Shown here one piece after another: positions 7,837 through 18,960 of a stretch of 64,000 nt of DNA; position 1 is the stretch's first letter, and the number at the start of each line of letters is the position of its first letter. The notes beneath the pieces are model-generated. The model saw only the letters and a list, made by a program, of their open reading frames with translations. It made no database searches and had not been told where the DNA came from. The stretch comes from Eubacteriales bacterium (GTDB lineage Bacteria > Bacillota > Clostridia > Oscillospirales > Butyricicoccaceae). The translations under genes were made by a program, and so were the position numbers. The stretch is taken from positions 62,001-126,000 of the forward strand of contig JAUNGZ010000002.1 in NCBI GenBank assembly GCA_030524205.1, read 5' to 3'.

Positions 7837-9585
7837 ATGAAAAATTGGTCGATGAGAAAACGGTTGTTCTGCATCCTGCTCACCTTTTCGCTGCTCAGCG
7901 TGCTGATTATCGCGCTGGTGGCCTGCGTGGTGAGCTACCGCCGCGTGATGGACATGGCGGTGACGACCAGCGAGCAGCTTGTGGAGAAAACGGCGAGCGA
8001 AATCGACGACCTGCTGGACGACATGGCGTCCGTGACGCGGGTGATCAGCCGGGATTCGGGCGTGCAGGCGGTCATGCGCACGCAGTACGCGCAGTACAAG
8101 GACCAGTTCAGCGACCGGTTTGAGCTGGACGCTTATCTGTCCAAGCTCAACCAGTACAACGACAATATTTTCGCCATGTACTTTTTCGCGGATAACGGCC
8201 TTGCCGCGAAAAGCCGGTATTACACCTTCCGGGATGAAAACATCACCGAATCCCCCTACTACCGGCAGGTGCTGCGCACGGAGGGCACGGTTTGGCTGCC
8301 GCCCTCGGCCGGCTCGCATTTCGCGGTGACGACGGGCGAAACCCTGCTGACGACGATCACGCCGGTCAAGGAGGTGGGCAGCGGGCAGTACCGCGGCGCG
8401 GTGGTGGTCGAGCTGGAGGTGGGGCGCGTGCGTTCGCTGCTTGAGACGCGGGTGAGCAAAAACGGTTTTCTCTATCTGCGGGACGCGGAGGGCAATCCGC
8501 TGGTCTGGCCGGAGGAAGCGCAGCCGGAGGCCCTTGGGCAGGCGCCGCGCGTTTCCCCGTTCGGCAAGGCGTTTTCCGATTTGAAAATCGAAAAAGAACT
8601 GGACGCGAACGGCTGGGCAATCGTGTGCACCGTGCCCGGGCGCGAGCTTGCCAAAAATATTATCGACATCATCACGGTCGTGTGTCTGGTTTCCGTCTGC
8701 GTGATCGTGCTGGCGCTGGCGCTTGCCCACCGGTGCGCGGCGCTGCTGGTGCAGCCGATCATTGCGCTGGACGAAACCATGCAGCGGGTGGAGCGGGGCG
8801 ATTTGAACGCGCGCGCGGTCACCGTGCGCAGCGACGAGATCGGCGCGCTGAACAGCCGCTTTAATTTGATGATCGAGACAATCCAGACGCTGATGGAGCA
8901 TGAAATAGAAAATCAGAAAAAGCTGCGCCTGACCGAGTTTAAAGCGCTGCAAGCGCAGATCCAGCCGCATTTTTTGTACAATACGCTCGATTCGATCATC
9001 TGGATGGCGCGTGCCGGAAACAACGGCGGCGTGGTGCGCATGGTGCTGGCGCTGACGCGGTTTTTGAAAATCGGCCTGAGCCGCGGCAAGGAAACGATTA
9101 CCGTGCGCGAGGAATTGGAGCACGCCCGCAGCTATTTGATCATTCAGAACATCCGCTATAAGGATCAGTTTGCGTACGAAATTACGGCCGACCCCGCGGT
9201 GGAGGGGTGCGCGGTTCCCAAATTGGTGCTGCAGCCGCTGATTGAAAACGCAATCTATCATGGCATGAAGCAAAAGCGCGAGGCCTGCCGTCTGGTGGTC
9301 TGGGCGCGGCGCGAGCAGGATCATTTGGCGATCGACGTGATGGACAACGGCGCGGGCATGACGCCCGAACGCGCGGCGGCGCTGCGAAACACGCTGCGCG
9401 GCGGGCCGGGGCCGCGCGCGGACAGCTACGGCGTGGCCAACGTGCATGAGCGCATCCGTATTCTGTTCGGCGAGAGGTACGGCGTGTCCTTTGAAAGCAA
9501 ATTGGGAGAGGGCTGCTGCTTCCGCTTGACGCTGCCCATACAGGGAGAGGAGGAAAAACAGGATGAAGGTTCTGCTGGTGGATGA
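7837..9585 (+). CDS. YesM-family sensor histidine kinase
   Basis: 582 aa from ATG 7837 (GGGGGAGG seven bases upstream). A membrane helix at about 9-32 is followed by an extracellular sensor domain (about 35-270, Cache-like), a second helix (about 272-296), HAMP, the His_kinase segment with phospho-accepting His in QIQPHFLYNTLDS (about 378) and a HATPase_c domain (N-box PLIENAIYHG, about 466; DNGAGM). It should phosphorylate the response regulator whose gene overlaps its end by 23 bases. It sits directly before a sugar ABC operon, as YesMN-type systems usually do, so it probably senses the same sugar or its oligomer outside the cell. Confidence 0.93.
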   Translation: MKNWSMRKRLFCILLTFSLLSVLIIALVACVVSYRRVMDMAVTTSEQLVEKTASEIDDLLDDMASVTRVISRDSGVQAVMRTQYAQYKDQFSDRFELDAYLSKLNQYNDNIFAMYFFADNGLAAKSRYYTFRDENITESPYYRQVLRTEGTVWLPPSAGSHFAVTTGETLLTTITPVKEVGSGQYRGAVVVELEVGRVRSLLETRVSKNGFLYLRDAEGNPLVWPEEAQPEALGQAPRVSPFGKAFSDLKIEKELDANGWAIVCTVPGRELAKNIIDIITVVCLVSVCVIVLALALAHRCAALLVQPIIALDETMQRVERGDLNARAVTVRSDEIGALNSRFNLMIETIQTLMEHEIENQKKLRLTEFKALQAQIQPHFLYNTLDSIIWMARAGNNGGVVRMVLALTRFLKIGLSRGKETITVREELEHARSYLIIQNIRYKDQFAYEITADPAVEGCAVPKLVLQPLIENAIYHGMKQKREACRLVVWARREQDHLAIDVMDNGAGMTPERAAALRNTLRGGPGPRADSYGVANVHERIRILFGERYGVSFESKLGEGCCFRLTLPIQGEEEKQDEGSAGG

Positions 9586-11146
9586 CGAATATTTGATCCG
9601 CGAGGGGCTGCGGGATACGGTCGATTGGGCCAAGCACGGCATGGAGGTCGTCGGCCTTGCCGAGGACGGCGAACGCGGGCTTGCGCTCGCGCGGGAGCTG
9701 GGGCCCGATCTGATCATCACGGATATCGGCATGCCGTTTATGGACGGTCTGGAGCTGGCCGAAACCGTGCGCAGGGAAAGCCCGGAGACCAGCATCGTGC
9801 TGCTGACCTGCTACGACGAATTCGACTACGCCAAGCAGGCGGTCAAGCTGGGGGTGACCGATTATGTGGTAAAGCCCATCGACCTTGCATATATGGACGA
9901 GCTGCTGGACACGGCCGCGCGCCGGCATGCGGAGCAGCAGCGCAAGTTCCAGCAGGCCGAGCGCAAGCGCCTGCTGGCCGAGGTGCTGCACCGGTACAGC
10001 GGGCGCGAGATCGGCGGGCAGGCGTTCGAGCGCGCCGGGCTCGATCCGGGCGGCAGCTATGCCTGCGTGATGCTGGAAATTCTGGGCTACTGCTACGCAC
10101 GGGATATGTTCAGCGAGCAGGAGCTGCAGGATTATTTCGGCGGCTTCATCGAGCAGGTGCGGGACTGCGCCGAGGGTCTGACCATATTCTGCGAACAGTC
10201 CGCCGCCGAGGGTCGGGCCGTGCTGATCGTGGCGGGCCGGGACGCGCAGCGCACGGCGGAGCAGGTGGAGCGGCTGTGCGGCAAGCTGCGGGACAACGCC
10301 GCTTTGGCCAACGAATACCCGTTTCTATGCGCGACCGACGGCGTTTCGGACAGCATTTGGGCGCTTCAGCAGGCGTACGACCACTGTCAGGCCGTGATGC
10401 GCTACGGGTTTTTGAGCGATGAAACGACCTTTTTGGACTACGCCGAGCTGCGGCGCGTGCGGCAGGACGACGGCAGCCGGATCTCCGCCGATATCGCGGG
10501 CTTTGTGGACTGTGTGCGCACCTTCGACCGGCGGCTGATCGCGCGCCGCGTGGAGGAGATCACCGGACATATCCGGGACAGCGGAAACGAATCCGTTTTG
10601 TACGGCCAGATGTTCATTGCCTCCGCGTACAGCCAGCTGGCGGGCGCGCTCAAGGAATTCGAGATTGAGCTGGGCGAGGTGTTCGACGATCCGCTGGAGG
10701 AATACCGGAAAATTATTCTCGCGGGCACGCTGCAAAAGCAGATGCAGGGCTTGGGCGAACTGCTCGGGCGGGTCTGCGCCTATGTGCAGGGGAAAAGAGG
10801 ATCGGCCAACCGCGCGCTGGCGGAAAAGGCTAAGCAGTATATCGAGCGGCACTTTGCCGAGCATGAAATTTCGCTGCAAAGTGTGGCGGGCGCGGTGAAC
10901 ATGTCGTCCTGCTATTTCAGCATTTTGTTCAAGCGGGAGTGCGGCCGGTCGTTTATCGGCTATCTGACCGACCTGCGCATGGAAAAAGCCAAGCAGCTGC
11001 TGCAATACACCGACCAGCGGTCTTATGAGATCGCGCTGGCGATCGGTTACGACAACCCGACGTATTTCAGCACGCTTTTTAAAAAATCGACGGGGCTTTC
11101 GCCCAAGGAATTCCGGCAGCAGTTTTCCAACAGCGAAAAAAACTGA
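9563..11146 (+). CDS. YesN-family response regulator (REC plus AraC DNA-binding domain)
   Basis: 527 aa. N-terminal receiver domain with the acidic pair DDE at the start and the phospho-acceptor Asp in LIITDIGMPFMDG (about residue 54). A long helical linker (130-410) leads to a C-terminal AraC double HTH (about 425-525: VAGAVNMSSCYFSILFK, then YDNPTYFSTLFKKSTG). It overlaps the kinase gene by 23 bases. The predicted target is the ABC operon promoter 20 bases downstream of its stop. Confidence 0.93.
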   Translation: MKVLLVDDEYLIREGLRDTVDWAKHGMEVVGLAEDGERGLALARELGPDLIITDIGMPFMDGLELAETVRRESPETSIVLLTCYDEFDYAKQAVKLGVTDYVVKPIDLAYMDELLDTAARRHAEQQRKFQQAERKRLLAEVLHRYSGREIGGQAFERAGLDPGGSYACVMLEILGYCYARDMFSEQELQDYFGGFIEQVRDCAEGLTIFCEQSAAEGRAVLIVAGRDAQRTAEQVERLCGKLRDNAALANEYPFLCATDGVSDSIWALQQAYDHCQAVMRYGFLSDETTFLDYAELRRVRQDDGSRISADIAGFVDCVRTFDRRLIARRVEEITGHIRDSGNESVLYGQMFIASAYSQLAGALKEFEIELGEVFDDPLEEYRKIILAGTLQKQMQGLGELLGRVCAYVQGKRGSANRALAEKAKQYIERHFAEHEISLQSVAGAVNMSSCYFSILFKRECGRSFIGYLTDLRMEKAKQLLQYTDQRSYEIALAIGYDNPTYFSTLFKKSTGLSPKEFRQQFSNSEKN

Positions 11147-11168
11147 AACGATGCAGAAAATAAGTTGA

Positions 11169-11197
11169 TTTACCAAGGCGGCGGCGGCCGATATAAT
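11169..11197 (+). promoter_or_regulatory. Promoter of the ribose/xylose-type ABC operon
   Basis: TATAAT (11192-11197) with TTTACC 17 bases upstream (11169-11174). The weak -35 and strong -10 suit activation by the adjacent response regulator. AGGAGGG precedes the ATG at 11245. Confidence 0.65.
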
Positions 11198-11244
11198 GAA
11201 GGCACACAAAGGGAAGAAAAACAGGAACAACAGGAGGGTTTGCT

Positions 11245-12264
11245 ATGAAAAAGTCCAAATTTTTAGCGTTGCTGCTCACATTGACGATGCTGTTCGGCCT
11301 CTGCGCGGGCTGTTCGACAGAACAGCCGCCGGCGCCCAATCCGGACGCGGGCGCGGATGCCGGCGCGGATGCGGGTAAGGGCGCGGATTCGTCCACGCTG
11401 ACCGTGGCGTTCTCCCAGTGCGGCAACCAGAACAACTGGAAGGTCGTGCAGACCAACGATATGAAGGAGAAAATCGAAGCGGCGGGCTACAAGTACATCT
11501 ATACCGACGGGCAGGACGATACCGCCAAGCAGGTGTCCGACATCGAGGATATCGTGGCGCAGAAGCCGGATTATTTGGTTGTTTCCCCGCGCGAGGCGGA
11601 GGGGCTTAATCCGGTGCTCGACTCCGCGATGGAAGCGGGCATTCCGGTCATTCTGGTCGACCGCGGCATCAACGGCGAGGCCGGCAAGGATTACACGGTG
11701 CTCAACTGCGGCGACTTCATCTGGGAGGGCACGACCGTTGCGCAGTACATGAAAAAGCAGTTCGGCGACGAGCGCTGCAACGTCGTGGAGCTGACCGGCA
11801 CGCCGGGCGGCTCGGTTACGATCGACCGCGGCAAGGGCTTTGCCGACGAAATCGCGAAGTATGACAACATCAACATCATTGCCTCGCAGGTCGGCAACTT
11901 CAGCCGCGCCGAGTCGCAGAAGGCGATGGAAAACCTGATTCAGGCCTATGGCAAGGAGATCGACGCGGTCTACGCGCATAACGACGACAACGCCATCGGC
12001 GCCATTCAGGCGATCAAGGCCGCCGGCCTCAAGCCCGGCGAGGATATCCGCGTGTACGGCATCGACGGGCAGAAGGACGCCTTGCAGGCGATCATCGACG
12101 GCGATCTGGAAAACAGCGTGCTGTGCAGCCCGCGCTTCGGCGACAGCGTGCTGAGCATCATCGACAAGCTGGAGGCGGGCGAGACGGTGGAAGGCTACAT
12201 CGCCAACCCCGGCAAGCTGTATACGATCGACAACGCGGAGGAATGCCTCCCGGAGGCCTATTGA
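11245..12264 (+). CDS. Sugar ABC transporter substrate-binding lipoprotein (ribose/xylose type)
   Basis: 339 aa. Lipoprotein signal with lipobox LCAGC (Cys23), then an Ala/Gly/Asp-rich linker (28-45) and a Peripla_BP_4 fold: SQCGNQNNWKVVQTNDM, IPVILVDRGING, AVYAHNDDNAIGAIQAIKAAG. These are typical of RbsB/XylF-like receptors for pentoses, inositol or related sugars. It should be anchored outside the cell membrane and deliver sugar to the two permeases encoded downstream. A hairpin between this gene and the ATPase probably lowers expression of the latter, giving excess receptor. Confidence 0.92.
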   Translation: MKKSKFLALLLTLTMLFGLCAGCSTEQPPAPNPDAGADAGADAGKGADSSTLTVAFSQCGNQNNWKVVQTNDMKEKIEAAGYKYIYTDGQDDTAKQVSDIEDIVAQKPDYLVVSPREAEGLNPVLDSAMEAGIPVILVDRGINGEAGKDYTVLNCGDFIWEGTTVAQYMKKQFGDERCNVVELTGTPGGSVTIDRGKGFADEIAKYDNINIIASQVGNFSRAESQKAMENLIQAYGKEIDAVYAHNDDNAIGAIQAIKAAGLKPGEDIRVYGIDGQKDALQAIIDGDLENSVLCSPRFGDSVLSIIDKLEAGETVEGYIANPGKLYTIDNAEECLPEAY

Positions 12265-12280
12265 TTAACGAAATGGAAAC

Positions 12281-12313
12281 GGAAAAAGAGGAACATTTTG
12301 TTCCTCTTTTTCC
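12281..12313 (+). terminator. Intra-operon hairpin (partial terminator) between receptor and ATPase genes
   Basis: Perfect inverted repeat GGAAAAAGAGGAAC / GTTCCTCTTTTTCC around a tiny ATTTT-type loop; the T-rich 3' arm makes it terminator-like. It lies 16 bases after the receptor stop and 21 bases before the ATPase start, so it likely sets receptor:transporter stoichiometry. Confidence 0.75.
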
Positions 12314-12334
12314 AAGAGAACGGGGTGCGGCGAG

Positions 12335-13854
<1,520 letters not shown>

Positions 13855-13858
<4 letters not shown>

Positions 13859-14841
13859 CAAGAACGGCGATTGCCGGAAAAACGCGGGCGGACTTTGATC
13901 TGCACCTGCATCTGCGCAAATACGGCACGATCTACGCGTTTGCGGCGCTGGTGGTGCTGAACATGCTGCTCAACCGCAATTTTGCCTCGATGGGCACGCT
14001 GTGGAACCTGACCATTCAGGTGCTGCCGACCATGCTGACCTCGCTCGGCATGGTGCTGGTGATCTCATCAGGCGGAATTGACATCTCGGTCGGCTCGGTA
14101 ATGGCGATTTCCGCCGTGATGAGCGGCATGGTGCTGACCGGAAAATTCCCCGCCGTGGGTACTGGCGTGGGCACGGCGGTCGTGCTGGCGCTGGCGGCGG
14201 CGCTGGTGCTGGGCTTGTTCAACGGCGCGCTGGTCGCTTTTTTTCAAATCCAGCCGATCATCGTAACGCTCATTCTGTTTATCGCGGGACGCGGCGTCGC
14301 GCAGCTGATGAACGCGGGCGGGACGATCGTTTTCTACAACAACAGCTTTACCGATATCGGCCTGTACCGCGTCGGCGGGGTCGTGCCGGTGCAGCTGTTC
14401 GTATCGCTGTTTTTCGTGCTGCTGATCGCGTTTCTGCTCAAGAAAACGACGTTCGGCTACTACGTGCAGGGCATCGGGGAAAACCCGAAGGCGTCGCGCC
14501 TGTCCGGCGTGCGCACAACCGGCGTGCTGCTGTCGATCTATGTGGTCAGCGCGCTGCTGGCGGGGCTGGCGGGGGTCTTTGAATGCTCGCGCGCGAGCTG
14601 CGCCGACCCGAACTCGATCGGCGTGCTGGCCGAGCTGGACGCCATCGCGGCGGTCGCAATCGGCGGCACCTCGATGAGCGGCGGCAAGGCGCGCGTGATC
14701 GGCACTATTTTCGGCGCGCTGATCATTCAGCTGGTGTCGATCATGGTCAACATGAACAACATCCCGTTTGCGTATTCCCGCATTTTCAAAGCGGCGATCA
14801 TTATTGTGGCGGTTTATTTGCAGCGGGAAAAAAGAAGCTGA
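13855..14841 (+). CDS. Sugar ABC transporter permease (RbsC/XylH family), first subunit
   Basis: 328 aa from ATG 13855, which overlaps the ATPase stop by four bases; the frame is open further upstream but that stretch is ATPase coding sequence. About eight to ten hydrophobic helices. The CUT2 permease signature is present (SSGGIDISVGSVMAISAV near residue 70; ELDAIAAVAIGGTSMSGG near 265). It pairs with the next gene as a heterodimeric channel. Confidence 0.92.
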
Positions 14842-14853
14842 GGGGGGTACGGA

Positions 14854-15834
14854 ATGAAGCAGGCAAAAAGGATTTCCGCGCTGCTGCGCCGGCACGGCGT
14901 GCTGCTGGCGCTGCTCGCGCTCGCGGCCGCGGCGGCGTTTGCGTTCCCGCAGTTTTTAACCTACGGCAATTTGACCAACATCCTGCGGCAGAGCAGCATG
15001 ATCGGCCTGATCTCGCTCGGCATGACCTTCGTGCTGCTGACCGGCGGCATCGACCTGTCGGTCGGGTCGCTGGCGGCGCTGGCAAGTGTGCTCGCGGCGA
15101 CGTTCAGCTCCCGCGGCAGCACGGCGCTGATGATTTTTGCGCCGGTCTTGGCCTGCGGCGCGCTCGGGCTGTGCAACGGACTGATCATTTCCAAAATGAA
15201 AATCGCGCCGTTCATCACGACGCTCGGCATGATGATGGCGGCGCGCGGCGCGGCGCTCGTTATGACGGACGGCGTGTCGGTCCGCGTCGATGCGGACGCG
15301 GCGGATGCGTTCGGGCTGCTTGCCCGCAGCTACATCCTGAAAATCCCGACGCCGGTATGGGTGTTTTTCCTTGTGCTGGCCGCCGGGGTGTATGTTACGA
15401 AAAAAACGCGGCCGGGACGGCATGTTTATGCGGTCGGCGGCAACGAGGAAGCGGCGCGCATGATGGGCCTCCGGCCCGACAGGGTCAAGATCGCCGTGTA
15501 TACGGCGAACGGCCTGCTCGCAGGGCTGGCGGGCGTGATTTTGGCGTCCCGCCTGAGCGCGGGGCAGCCGGTTTCGTGCGACGGCTGGGAGATGAACGCG
15601 ATTGCGGCGGCGGCCATCGGCGGCACGCAGCTTTCGGGCGGCCGCGGCGGCTTGGGCGGCACGGTCACCGGCGTGCTGATTATCGGCGTGATCTCCAATA
15701 TGATCAATTTACAGGGTACACTCAATTCGTGGTGGCAGTCGATCATCACCGGGCTGCTTCTGCTGCTGGTCGTTATGATGCAGTCGCGGATGCAGCGCCG
15801 TCCGCGCGCGCACATCAAAGCGGCGCGTGGCTGA
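14854..15834 (+). CDS. Sugar ABC transporter permease (RbsC family), second subunit
   Basis: 326 aa, preceded by GAGGGGGG. Same family as the previous gene (TGGIDLSVGSLAALASV; MNAIAAAAIGGTQLSGGRGG) but clearly diverged, so the importer is a heterodimer. The operon continues with a TIM-barrel isomerase 19 bases on. Confidence 0.92.
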   Translation: MKQAKRISALLRRHGVLLALLALAAAAAFAFPQFLTYGNLTNILRQSSMIGLISLGMTFVLLTGGIDLSVGSLAALASVLAATFSSRGSTALMIFAPVLACGALGLCNGLIISKMKIAPFITTLGMMMAARGAALVMTDGVSVRVDADAADAFGLLARSYILKIPTPVWVFFLVLAAGVYVTKKTRPGRHVYAVGGNEEAARMMGLRPDRVKIAVYTANGLLAGLAGVILASRLSAGQPVSCDGWEMNAIAAAAIGGTQLSGGRGGLGGTVTGVLIIGVISNMINLQGTLNSWWQSIITGLLLLLVVMMQSRMQRRPRAHIKAARG

Positions 15835-15853
15835 CGGCGGAAAGGAGCGGATT

Positions 15854-16690
15854 ATGCAGGAAAAATGCAGGCTGAGCATGCTGCCGGTATCCATATTCGG
15901 CAAAATTGCGGACGGCGAGATCCCCCTGCGGGAGTGGCTGCGCCGGGCCAAGCAGATGGGGCTGGACGCGGCGGACATCAGCATGATGCTGCTGCGCGAC
16001 CATACGGCGACTTACCTGAACAGCGTCAAAACAATACTTGCGGAGGAGGGCGTCCCCATCGCGATGGCGTCCGCCTATCCGGACTTCACGCATCCCGACC
16101 CGATGCAGCGCGAGCGCGAGCTGTCCTATCTGGAATGCGACATCGCGGTGTGCTCGGCGCTCGGCATCGAGTATCTGCGCGTGCTCGCGGGGCAGGCGCA
16201 TCCGGCGACGACGCGCGCCGAGGGCGTGCGCTGGGCGGTCGAGATGCTGCGGCGCGCCGCCGTTCCGGCGCGGAAATACGGCGTGACGCTGGTCTACGAG
16301 GACCATTACAAGCCAGGCGCGTGGGATTATGTGGATTTCAGCTTTCCGACCGATATTTTCCTCGAAATCCACCGGAACCTCAAGGGCAGCGGCGTGCGCG
16401 TCAACTTCGACACCGGAAACGTGACGGCCTACGGCGGCGACCCGCTGGCGGTGCTGCGCGAGGTATATGACGACGTGGCGACGGTCCACATCTCCGATAT
16501 GGGCGAGGCGGGGCGGTTTTCGCCGGTCGTGATCGGCACGGGCGTGACGCCGAACGCCGAGGCGCTGGCGTTTTTGAAGAAAAACGGTTTTCAGGGGCTG
16601 GTGTGCATCGAGGAAGCGAGCAACACCGGCTGGGACGGCATGGAACAGGCCGTCGCATTCGTTCGGAACGCATGGGAGGCGGCAAAATGA
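15854..16690 (+). CDS. Sugar phosphate isomerase/epimerase (xylose isomerase-like TIM barrel)
   Basis: 278 aa from ATG 15854 with AAGGAG upstream. Belongs to the AP-endonuclease-2/IolE/tagatose-epimerase superfamily. The four metal ligands of these TIM barrels can be picked out: Glu in LVYEDHY, Asp in NFDTGN, His in VHISD and Glu in VCIEEAS. It probably isomerises or epimerises the sugar, or its keto form, imported by the preceding transporter. No kinase accompanies it. The stop overlaps the next start by four bases, linking it to the dehydrogenase. Confidence 0.85.
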   Translation: MQEKCRLSMLPVSIFGKIADGEIPLREWLRRAKQMGLDAADISMMLLRDHTATYLNSVKTILAEEGVPIAMASAYPDFTHPDPMQRERELSYLECDIAVCSALGIEYLRVLAGQAHPATTRAEGVRWAVEMLRRAAVPARKYGVTLVYEDHYKPGAWDYVDFSFPTDIFLEIHRNLKGSGVRVNFDTGNVTAYGGDPLAVLREVYDDVATVHISDMGEAGRFSPVVIGTGVTPNAEALAFLKKNGFQGLVCIEEASNTGWDGMEQAVAFVRNAWEAAK

Positions 16691-17718
16691 AAGCACTGGT
16701 AGTGACCGAAAACAGCAAGGCCGAAATCCGGGACGTGCCCGTGCCGGAAATCGGCGCGGACGACGTGCTGGTGCGCGTCAAGGCATGCGCGATCTGCGGC
16801 AGCGACGTGCACGGCTACGACGGCTCGAGCGGCCGCCGCCGTCCGCCGGTCATCATGGGGCACGAGGCGGCGGGCGTGATCGAAAGAACCGGCGGAAACG
16901 TAACGGACTACGCGCCGGGCGACCGGGTGACGTTTGATTCGACCGAGTACTGCGGGACCTGCTACTACTGCAGAAAGGGCATGGTCAATCTGTGCGAAAA
17001 CCGGAGGGTGCTGGGCGTTTCCTGCGGCGAGTACAACCGGGACGGCGCGATGGCCGAGTATATCGCGGTGCCGCAGCGCATCCTGTACCGCCTGCCGGAC
17101 GCCGTGACGTTTCAGCAGGCCGCGATGGTCGAACCGCTGTCGATCGCGGTGCACGCGGTCAATATGTCCCCGCTGCGGCTGGGCGATAAGGCGGTCGTGG
17201 TCGGCTGCGGCACGATCGGCCTGCTGCTCATCCAAACGCTGAAGGCGGCGGGGTGCGGCGCGGTAGTCGCGCTCGACGTGGACGAGGGCAAGCTGGCGCT
17301 GGCGCGCAGGCTGGGCGCGACCGAAACGGTGAACACCGCGCGGGAGGACGCGCCTGAATGCGTCCGCGCGCTGACCGGCGGCCGCGGGGCCGATCTGGCC
17401 TTCGAGGCGGTGGGCGTTTCGCAGACCTTCAACATCGCGCTGGACTGCGCGCGCAAGGGCGGCGGCGTTGTGCTGGTTGGCAACGTGGCAAGCCGTGTGG
17501 ATTTCAACCTGCAAAAGGCCGTGACCTCGCAGATCGCGCTGTATACCTCGTGCGCGTCGGCGGGCGAGTACGACGTCTGCCTTTCGCTGATCGCCTCCGG
17601 GCGGGTGGACGTGGACAGTCTGGTCAGCGCGTGCGCGCCGCTTGCGGAGGGCGACGGCTGGCTGGCAAGGCTGCACGCCGCCGAGCCGGGCCTGATCAAG
17701 GTCGAATTGCTTCCTTAA
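16687..17718 (+). CDS. Zinc-dependent medium-chain dehydrogenase (sorbitol/polyol dehydrogenase-like)
   Basis: 343 aa from ATG 16687. Catalytic zinc ligands: Cys in CAICGSDVH, His-Glu in GHEAAG and Glu in MVEPLSIAVHA. Structural zinc: CGTCYYC then Cys seven residues on. Nucleotide-binding motif GCGTIG, followed by Asp in ALDVDEG, which favours NAD over NADP. This is the sorbitol/threonine dehydrogenase branch, oxidising polyols to ketoses or a sugar hydroxyl to a keto group. It ends the ABC operon; a terminator follows. Substrate unknown. Confidence 0.9.
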   Translation: MKALVVTENSKAEIRDVPVPEIGADDVLVRVKACAICGSDVHGYDGSSGRRRPPVIMGHEAAGVIERTGGNVTDYAPGDRVTFDSTEYCGTCYYCRKGMVNLCENRRVLGVSCGEYNRDGAMAEYIAVPQRILYRLPDAVTFQQAAMVEPLSIAVHAVNMSPLRLGDKAVVVGCGTIGLLLIQTLKAAGCGAVVALDVDEGKLALARRLGATETVNTAREDAPECVRALTGGRGADLAFEAVGVSQTFNIALDCARKGGGVVLVGNVASRVDFNLQKAVTSQIALYTSCASAGEYDVCLSLIASGRVDVDSLVSACAPLAEGDGWLARLHAAEPGLIKVELLP

Positions 17719-17757
17719 AACACAACAATCCTCTTTCTCTTCTCTCTCTTTTCATCA

Positions 17758-17790
17758 GAAGGCCCGGTCTTTTTAAGACCGGGCCTTCTT
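17758..17790 (+). terminator. Terminator of the ABC/isomerase/dehydrogenase operon
   Basis: Perfect 13 bp stem AAGGCCCGGTCTT / AAGACCGGGCCTT. The rest of the gap to 17972 shows no gene. Confidence 0.9.
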
Positions 17791-17972
17791 GTGCGGCTGG
17801 CGGGATGTGCTGTAAAAATGCGTGAACAGTTTTTGTATATGTTGACGAATATGACCGCTTCAAAAGTCTGAAAGCGACAGAATACCGCAACTTGTGTCTG
17901 CGGAGAGCCTGTTCATTGCGCCGGCAAAACGTTAAAATAATAACAAAAGGAAATGCGGGCCGCCGCGCCGGC

Positions 17973-18872
17973 TTACGGTGCTTGGCCGCGGTTGAGCGCG
18001 CGGTATTTCGCGGGCGAGACGCCCTCCTGCTCTTTAAACAGCTTGGTTAGTCCCTTGCCCGAGGACAGCCCGACCCGCGCGGCGATGCGCTCGATGGAAT
18101 CGTCGGTCGACAGCAGATACCGCTTGGCGTATTCCATGCGGATGACGTTGACCGTGTAGGCAAAGGAACTGCCGAACAGCTCCTGCATCAAGCGGTTGAT
18201 GTGGCGCGGCGACACGTTGAGCGCCTGCGACACCATGTCTATGCTCAGATCGTCCGCGTAATTGGCGTGGATGTATTTGGTGACGGTCAGCGCGATGTTC
18301 TGATACCCCACCGGCTTGCCCGCGTGGGAGGTGCGCGGCGACACCGCGCGCAGCACGTAAAAGAAAAACTGGCAGTACAGCGCCGCGACTTGGCTGAGCC
18401 AGCCCATCGGACGTTCGACCAGCTCCTGATTGACCTGATCAAGCAGCGGGATTGCGGTTGGGCGGCAAATTCCTTTGCAGTAGCGGCTTTTGTCCACCCG
18501 CGCCAGCGCCTCCGCCACCTCGCCGTATTCCAGCTCGGCTTCGAGCGACGCGGGCGTGGATTTGGTGGCAATGTCGAAAATGATCGTGAAATACTTGGCG
18601 CGGCGCTGGGGCGCGTACCGAATACGGTGCACGTGATTTTTTCCCAGCAGGATAAATTCATCCCGCCCTACGGTTTCGGCTTTCTCGTTGCATTCAAATA
18701 CGAATTCGCCCTCGACGCCGTAAAATATCTCGTACAGGTTGTGGCGGTGCGAAAATACCGGAATGGATTCATCCATAAGCTCGGTGTAATGGACGATCAG
18801 GTCGAAGCAGAGAGAGGGGTTGGTTACGATATAGTTGTGGTACATCGGGTTCGGCTGATATTCCTTCAGCAA
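17973..18872 (-). CDS. AraC-family transcriptional regulator, divergent from the dehydrogenase gene
   Basis: 299 aa. N-terminal cupin-type sensor (SHRHNLYEIFYGVEGEFVFE) and C-terminal AraC double HTH (about 190-290: VSQALNVSPRHINRLMQELFG and VGLSSGKGLTKLFKEQEG). The TTG start at 18872 has GGAG about nine bases upstream; an ATG ten codons in lacks a good site. It is divergently transcribed from the 18961 dehydrogenase across fewer than 90 bases, so it most likely controls that gene and possibly the transketolase cluster. It is clearly related to the AraC protein at 2555-3475. Confidence 0.88.
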   Translation of the reverse strand: MLKEYQPNPMYHNYIVTNPSLCFDLIVHYTELMDESIPVFSHRHNLYEIFYGVEGEFVFECNEKAETVGRDEFILLGKNHVHRIRYAPQRRAKYFTIIFDIATKSTPASLEAELEYGEVAEALARVDKSRYCKGICRPTAIPLLDQVNQELVERPMGWLSQVAALYCQFFFYVLRAVSPRTSHAGKPVGYQNIALTVTKYIHANYADDLSIDMVSQALNVSPRHINRLMQELFGSSFAYTVNVIRMEYAKRYLLSTDDSIERIAARVGLSSGKGLTKLFKEQEGVSPAKYRALNRGQAP

Positions 18873-18960
18873 AAGAAATCACTCCAATCGGGCTTGCCGG
18901 GCGCAGCCGCCCGTATAGTTTGTAAGCAGGGAAAGCGTTTGAGAAAGGATGAAAACAAGC

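Noticed and set aside
7702..9795. 697-codon minus-strand frame opposite the YesM kinase
   Set aside because: Low-complexity His/Arg/Ala-rich translation with no domains; the plus-strand kinase is unambiguous.
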